Assembly (NCBI GenBank): GCA_030848705.1
Contig: JAUIZM010000012.1
Location: 4,590,679-4,654,678 of the forward strand
From: Heracleum sosnowskyi
Taxonomy: Eukaryota; Streptophyta; Magnoliopsida; Apiales; Apiaceae
Direction of reading: 5' to 3'
DNA: 64,000 nucleotides
Shown here piece by piece: positions 58,850 to 64,000 of the stretch. Each line of letters starts with the position of its first letter. Within the stretch, counting starts at the first letter, position 1. The translations under genes and the position numbers were made by a program. Below the pieces are notes generated by a model. It did no database searches. It saw nothing but the letters and a program-made list of their open reading frames with translations, and was not told the origin of the DNA.

Positions 58850-59113
58850 TGTAAAATCCCGCTATTTATTTTTATTTTAGTGCAATTTCGTGCTGCTATG
58901 TGAATTTGTTTAAAGACTTATGGAAATAAATTGCTTATATGTTACAATTTATTGTTGAATTGTGGAGCTGCGTCTCCGATTTTGTGTTTTCGAATTATTA
59001 AGTTTGACCGCTGCATTTGACTTTTTTGAAATTTTGTATTTATTGAATAAAGAAATGTATTTTATTTAAGTTTTATATTTAGATTTAATAGTCCGAAAAG
59101 TCGGGCTGTTACA
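58850..59113. mobile_element. Solo LTR or short LTR-like element (264 bp)
   Basis: Starts TGTAAAATCCCG and ends CGGGCTGTTACA. Flanked by the perfect 5-bp duplication gtaat (58845-58849, 59114-59118). No partner LTR nearby. This fits LTR-LTR recombination leaving a solo LTR. The TGTAA..CCCG start is common in plant Ty3/gypsy LTRs. Confidence 0.75.
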
Positions 59114-59449
59114 GTAATAGTTGAGTTATAACATATGCTTAGATCAATCTATGATAAAATCAAAAAATTTGATCTTAGATATTATCAAGATGCACATGTC
59201 ATTAAGGTCATCTAATCATAATTTACATTGATCAAAATATTTGTGAAAATTTAAAGTCGAGTTAAAAAGTAATTCGATATTATAAGATAAAAAATGTTTC
59301 AATTTACCAAAAGTTTAAAAAAGAACTTTGATACTGTGTAATAAACCATAGACTAAAACTAAATATTTGAGTTTAAAAGTGTATAAGTATGTACAAAACT
59401 ATATGAAAAAAGGAGCGAGACACCGCATGAATGACTTTTACATAATTAA

Positions 59450-60736
59450 CTCCTTATATATAATAAGCGTAAGGGAGATCTTATCCAAAATTTTGGTCGG
59501 TCCTCAGTACCGCTAAAACAATCTCAACCATTGGATCTGATATTTTTAAAAATAGACGACCAAGATTATATCATATAAAAATAGAAATTATTATATAAAA
59601 AGGATGTAAATCAAAGAGGGAGTATTTGTATTAGAATAGGATTATAAGTAATTAGAACTTAATAAAAATACTAGTTCCATTAATACTAATATTCAATTCA
59701 TATAACATATCAAAATAATAAGAATTGTTAGATTTTAAAATAAATAGATAAGAATCGTTGGATCGAATATAAAAAGGTGTATTTGGTTTTTATAAATTAT
59801 ATTAAAAATACTAAAAAATATATCTTCATAACTTAAATCGAATATCATTCTCAACGTAAAAAAATTGTCATTTTCTTATATCTTTAGTTTTTGTGTAGTT
59901 TTAATTGTAAAACAATTGTTAAAACTATCACTAAATTAAATATTATTATGTTTGATCTTAAAATAGATAGATGAAAATCGTTGGATGTAATATCAAAAAG
60001 TGTATCTGTTTATTAGTGGAACTACATTCAAATTCTAAAAAGAGTATTTTGATAATTTAAACCAAATATAAAAAAAATTCTAAGTTGAATTATAATTCTT
60101 TATGTAAAAATTCATCACTTTTTTTTTCCTCTTCAGTTCAAAGGTATTTTTAATTAAAAAAATTATTAAACTATCACTAAATTAAAGTTTATTTTGTAAG
60201 TTTTGTGTGTCGTTAAACGTTCAAATCTGATTTTTATAACTCGAGATATAACAAAAATAGTTAATTGAGTAATTGAGCGTCTAAAATTTAATAAATAAAG
60301 TCTAAATATTAATAACATAAAAATATTAATAAATACACTAATATATTTATAATATTAAAAAGAGAGTTGTGGGTTGAACATGGTCTTATCCAAAACTTTG
60401 GTACTGTACCATCAAACTAATAAGGACCGTTGATTTTGAAATAAATAAAGAAAAACCATTAGAGCTAATATTAAAAAGTGTATTTGATTGTTATTAGAAT
60501 CATATTCAAATACTAAAAAGTGAATTTTAATAATATAAATTAAATATGAGCATGTTTTATAAGTTGAATAGAATTGTCGTAAAAATACGTAACTTTCTCT
60601 TCAATTCGGTTCTTGAAAGGAGTAATTTCAGTTGAATAACAATGACTAAATCATCATTAAATTAAAAATAATATAGTTAATTAATATTATTATAAATTTT
60701 AAAAAATAACCGTGCATTGCACGGGTTATAAACTAG
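59450..60736 (+). mobile_element. Helitron-like element with internal ~235-bp repeats
   Basis: Ends with stem CCGTGC/GCACGG (60710-60724), a spacer and CTAG (60733-60736), then T. The body repeats a block with 'atcgttggat' and 'aaaaagtgtat' near 59755, 59975 and 60425-60480. 'cttatccaaaattttggt' near the start recurs at about 60389. The 5' start near 59450 (tccttatatataataag) is only a guess because it lacks the preceding A. Confidence 0.55.
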
Positions 60737-61145
60737 TATTAATAGATTTCATAACATGTCTCAACCTTACGTATATATCAATTTTACAAATATATTTTGA
60801 CAATGTTAAAATCACATCGCCAATGTTATATACCGACAATTTTGCTAAAATGTTTATTTATCATATACTCAAATAATCAATTTGATAAAGTCATATCACG
60901 TCATTGAAAACCATTTTAATATATTAGCAATTAAAAGTAATTATGTGATTATTATCGTATGGATATTTGTCCAAATTTTATGAAATCTAATCAAGTTACA
61001 AAATATTAGGTTAATGTTATTGACATGACATATTACAAAAGTACTATAAAATATGATGTAAAATAAAAAAAAAATCCCTTTTCGAATTTCTAATTACATA
61101 TTATCTCAATATATTAACGATATAGGAGAAAAATTATTTTAGTGT

Positions 61146-61173
61146 CCGTGCCTCGCACGGGCTTTTACGCTAG
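61146..61173 (+). mobile_element. Helitron-type 3' terminus (plus strand)
   Basis: Stem CCGTGC/GCACGG (61146-61160), a spacer and CTAG at 61170-61173, then T. Same family as 19851-19880. The related body extends left to about 60756. Confidence 0.7.
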
Positions 61174-61334
61174 TAATATATAGAAGTAGATTATTGAGTT
61201 AAGTTTAAATTTATTGTATTAATAATAGAAGTATTATATTCCGGAGATTATCTCATCTAATTACCTAATATAATAATAAAAAAATCTCATATAAATGCAC
61301 GTGGATATAACTGTAATTTACAATTATTTATATA

Positions 61335-61361
61335 CAAGCCTATAACTCGTGCAACGCACGG
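61335..61361 (-). mobile_element. Degenerate Helitron-type 3' terminus (minus strand)
   Basis: Hairpin cgtgc/gcacg (61348-61360) with 'ataggcttg' on the minus strand where CTAG would be expected. Mutated CTRR, so less certain. Confidence 0.4.
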
Positions 61362-61737
61362 ACGACTTTAATATTAATTTTGAAATTTACTTTTAAATTT
61401 TTTGAGATTTTAATACTTCTGAAAATGCTATATTTTCAAAAAGAATCAAAAGTACTACTTTAATACTTTAAATCTAATTTTTTTTATAGATTTTATAATA
61501 GTTTATTAGCTTAGTAAGCATGTCAATCAAGATAACCGTCAAAATTATCAATATATTTTGTTGTAATATATATAAATATAAATATTTTCTAAAAAAAGGT
61601 CGTGTTTTTGAATTCTAAGTAAAGTATAATTAAAAGAGTTTGTAGTTATGTTATATATGTCATAAAATCGAAAATCAAAAATTTAAATGTTTCGGTTATT
61701 TTATAATAGTACATATTGATAGATTAAATAGAATAAA

Positions 61738-61764
61738 CTAGGTTATTAAGCCGCGCTTCGCAGC
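61738..61764 (-). mobile_element. Helitron-type 3' terminus (minus strand), different family
   Basis: Minus strand: stem GCTGCG/CGCGGC with loop AAG (61764-61750), eight spacer bases, CTAG (61741-61738), then T. The body would extend right, toward the RPA-like gene on the same strand and past the window edge. Confidence 0.6.
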
Positions 61765-61766
61765 GT

Positions 61767-61984
61767 CATTAGAATATATTTGTTAAGAAAAAGAATATTA
61801 GAATAAAAATTATGAAATTAATATCTACAAAATTATTTAAATTATCAAATAAAATATATTCTATAAAATCTGCGGCATTAGAATATATTTGTTAAGAAAA
61901 AGAATATTAGAATAAAAATTGTGAAATAAATATCTACAAAAGTATTTAAATTATCAAATAAAATATATTCTATAAAATTTGCAT
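61767..61984. repeat. 109-bp tandem duplication
   Basis: Two near-identical copies starting 'cattagaatatatttgttaa' at 61767 and 61876, immediately inside the Helitron-type terminus. Confidence 0.9.
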
Positions 61985-63014
61985 TTGGGTAGGTAATATT
62001 ATAAAATATTTACATATTCCTTTTGTTTATATAGTTTGATTTTTTATTTTCTTGGACCGATACCATTGCCATATATATATAAAAGGAAATTTATATTGAT
62101 AAAAAAATACTAATTATTTGTAATAATAAAATTTTAAATACTTAAATATAATTATTTTTTTAGTCATTTTATCTTTAATATGAAGATTTATTATGCATGT
62201 TAAAAGAATATGTTTAAACCCAAAATTTTGGATTTTGAAATAAATTTGTTGGGGATTAAAGTAATTTTCTAATTTAAGTTGAATTTTTTTTGTTTGTGTA
62301 ATAACTTAGAAAATGACTTAAAGTTAAAAAAACAGTTTAAAATCAGAAGTTGGTAGGAGCTACTTTTTTGAATGACTTATTTTATTTTAATGTATTTATT
62401 TTATAAAAGTTAATATCATCATTCAAATGCATTATTTATCAAATTTAATTTAATTGTTACAATTTTAATAACTCATTAGTTTATCATAATACAAAATTAC
62501 CCAAACAGATATATTAACTTAAAATTTTACTTTTTACTTATAACTTTAAGTAACTTTAAATCATAAACAATAATTTTAAGTTTAGCCAAAATGGCTCATA
62601 ATTATATAAAAAAAATTTGATCGCTTCAAAAAATTATACAAAATAAAATTGAGTATGAAATAAACATTAACATGTTTTGATTATATAAAAATTAGTTGAT
62701 TTTTTTTTGTTAATAGATTTTTTTCAATAATAAAGAATCCATATATATCACTGAATAACCAAACAAAGGGAAAAAATACAACACCTAAATTGAGGTAAAA
62801 ATCTAGTAATATCAATAAATATTATAAATATTTAATATCTAAAATATTATAAATATTTAATATATAAAATATTATAAATATTTAAAATCTAGTAATATCT
62901 AATAAATTAATATCAATGAAACAAATATTTGTATAATATCTAATGATATTCGTTCAATCAAGATAAGATAGATTTATATATGTGTAATTTCTAAAACTAT
63001 ATATTATAAAAACA
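61985..63014. other. AT-rich non-coding sequence 3' of the RPA-like gene
   Basis: Contains short direct repeats (tattataaatatttaa, 62819-62885). No further exons of the RPA-like gene are recognised. Confidence 0.5.
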
Positions 63015-63999
63015 TTAATAAAGATAATTACTTTTAAATTTTTTAATCTGGGTAGATGTGACAATTATTATATAGGGTCCAATATCCTCCTTGTATAAAT
63101 TTGTATCAACCATCTCGGCCAACTTTTCCCACAAAGTTATGGTACTAGTGATAAAGCTGTTTAAGAAAAAAATTAGAACAAATTAAGTAAGTAAAACAAA
63201 TAAATAAATTGGGGTAACCAAAGAAGTAATATAAAATTACAAGAACAATAAAAAACAATTAACAATTATATTAAAATTAATATAATGCATAACTTACTAA
63301 TTTGTGACAATTTTGAGATCTCTTTTTTTCCAACCGCCTTTGACAACTTCAATGTCACCTAAGTAGGTCAAGAAGCCCACAATATCTAAATCAACATAGA
63401 AAAAATAATATTAGAACATGATAGTTTGAATTATAACTTATGTAATAGTATTACTTATATATTACTTATATATTACTCTAAATATTACTTCATCAAAAAC
63501 CTGAGAGTATGTTGGTGTCATTAATACGTGCATCAATCATATCCGAACAAATGAACTGAAATCCATGCAGTGATATGTTGACGATGCCTTCTTCCAATCT
63601 CTTAGGCAACGTTATGCGTATGAAGAGCAATTTAGACCCATGTTATAGTGGTCTATATTTCCCTGTACTTGAAACAACTTTCAGATTTTTGATGTGGTAC
63701 ACGGAGCCTTCCTCTAAAAGATTTTTGAACCGAGAGACCAGAATCTTCGAGATCGTAGCATGAATCAAATTTTCCTGTCATACAACATATCTTAGAAAAG
63801 TTAATAACATCATACAATTTGACAAACTAATAAGTTATAAGTATATTGATTTATTAACCTTTTCATCGATCAAAATCATGTCAAGATTGATCAGTTCTTC
63901 AGTATTTGGATTGACAGATTCCCACATTCTACACACTCGTACTCTTATCATCCAGGTATAGTTGTTGTCGTTCAAAGCATCCAACATGGTGTAGGCCAT
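63015..63999 (-). pseudogene. RPA70/DUF223-like OB-fold gene, partial, with an in-frame stop
   Basis: Exons by GT-AG and frame: 63999-63859 (MAYTMLDALNDNNYTWMIRV...), 63774-63501 (ENLIHATISKILVSRFKNLL; VYHIKNLKVVSSTGKYRPL), 63385-63298 (DIVGFLTYLGDIEVV) and 63156-63015 (ITLWEKLAE ... GPYIIIVTSTQIKKF). All phases agree. This is the plant replication-protein-A 70 kDa-like family, whose OB folds bind single-stranded DNA. An in-frame TAA at 63643-63645 (after KYRPL) breaks exon 2. The zinc-finger C-terminus typical of RPA1 is absent, or lies beyond a weak donor near 63029. Such genes occur both as host families and as cargo of plant Helitrons. Confidence 0.75.
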
Positions 64000-64000
64000 A

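Overview
This is nuclear DNA from a flowering plant, almost certainly a eudicot. The evidence is an AT-rich background (roughly two thirds A+T by eye), plant-type receptor-like protein (RLP) and pentatricopeptide (PPR) genes, plant lineages of LTR retrotransposons (Copia, Athila, Tat), Helitron ends, MULE and Stowaway MITEs, and short GT-AG introns. The species cannot be fixed from the sequence alone. No host gene in the window is plainly intact. It is an RLP cluster plus one PPR locus taken apart by nested transposons.

Layout. 0.3-1.3 kb: a MULE-like TIR element. 1.3-15.1 kb: a mitochondrial-type PPR pseudogene split by a Copia element (2167-14569). That Copia is itself split by a non-autonomous Athila-type Ty3/gypsy element (5044-12443). 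15.1-20.9 kb: AT-rich repeats, two Helitron-type 3' ends and a MULE-type MITE with a perfect 9-bp target duplication. 21.5-24.3 kb: RLP pseudogene 1 (minus strand). 25.4-40.4 kb: RLP pseudogene 2 (minus), split by a 12.6-kb Tat-lineage element (26844-39463). The Tat element has an uninterrupted 1819-codon gag-pol ORF on the minus strand, an intron-containing extra gene on the opposite strand and two tandem arrays. 40.9-45.2 kb: an RLP fragment joined directly to a decayed, 3'-truncated Copia. 45.9-47.3 kb: two MITEs and a compact Helitron with both ends visible. 47.5-50.7 kb: RLP pseudogene 3 with a duplicated 5' end. 51-54 kb: RLP scraps, a second Helitron copy, a duplication of the RLP1 3' flank and an inverted MITE copy. 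54-63 kb: AT-rich, with tRNA-like repeats, a solo LTR and several Helitron ends. 63.0-64.0 kb: a gene resembling RPA70/DUF223 OB-fold proteins (minus), running toward the window edge.

How the parts relate. All three RLPs are Cf-9/RLP-type extracellular LRR receptors: signal peptide, LRRNT cysteines, LRRs, acidic juxtamembrane stretch, one membrane helix and a short basic tail, with no kinase. Each carries frameshifts or stops, while the neighbouring retrotransposons keep very long open frames, so the lesions look like real decay and not sequencing noise. All three large LTR elements have 5-bp target duplications and nearly identical LTRs, so they are recent.

I found no convincing wholly new system. 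The best leads are the spliced antisense gene with its own TATA promoter inside the Tat element, the Athila derivative whose pol is replaced by a second gag fragment, the Tat integrase that runs into a satellite-like array, and the RPA-like gene lying upstream of, and on the same strand as, a Helitron 3' terminus.
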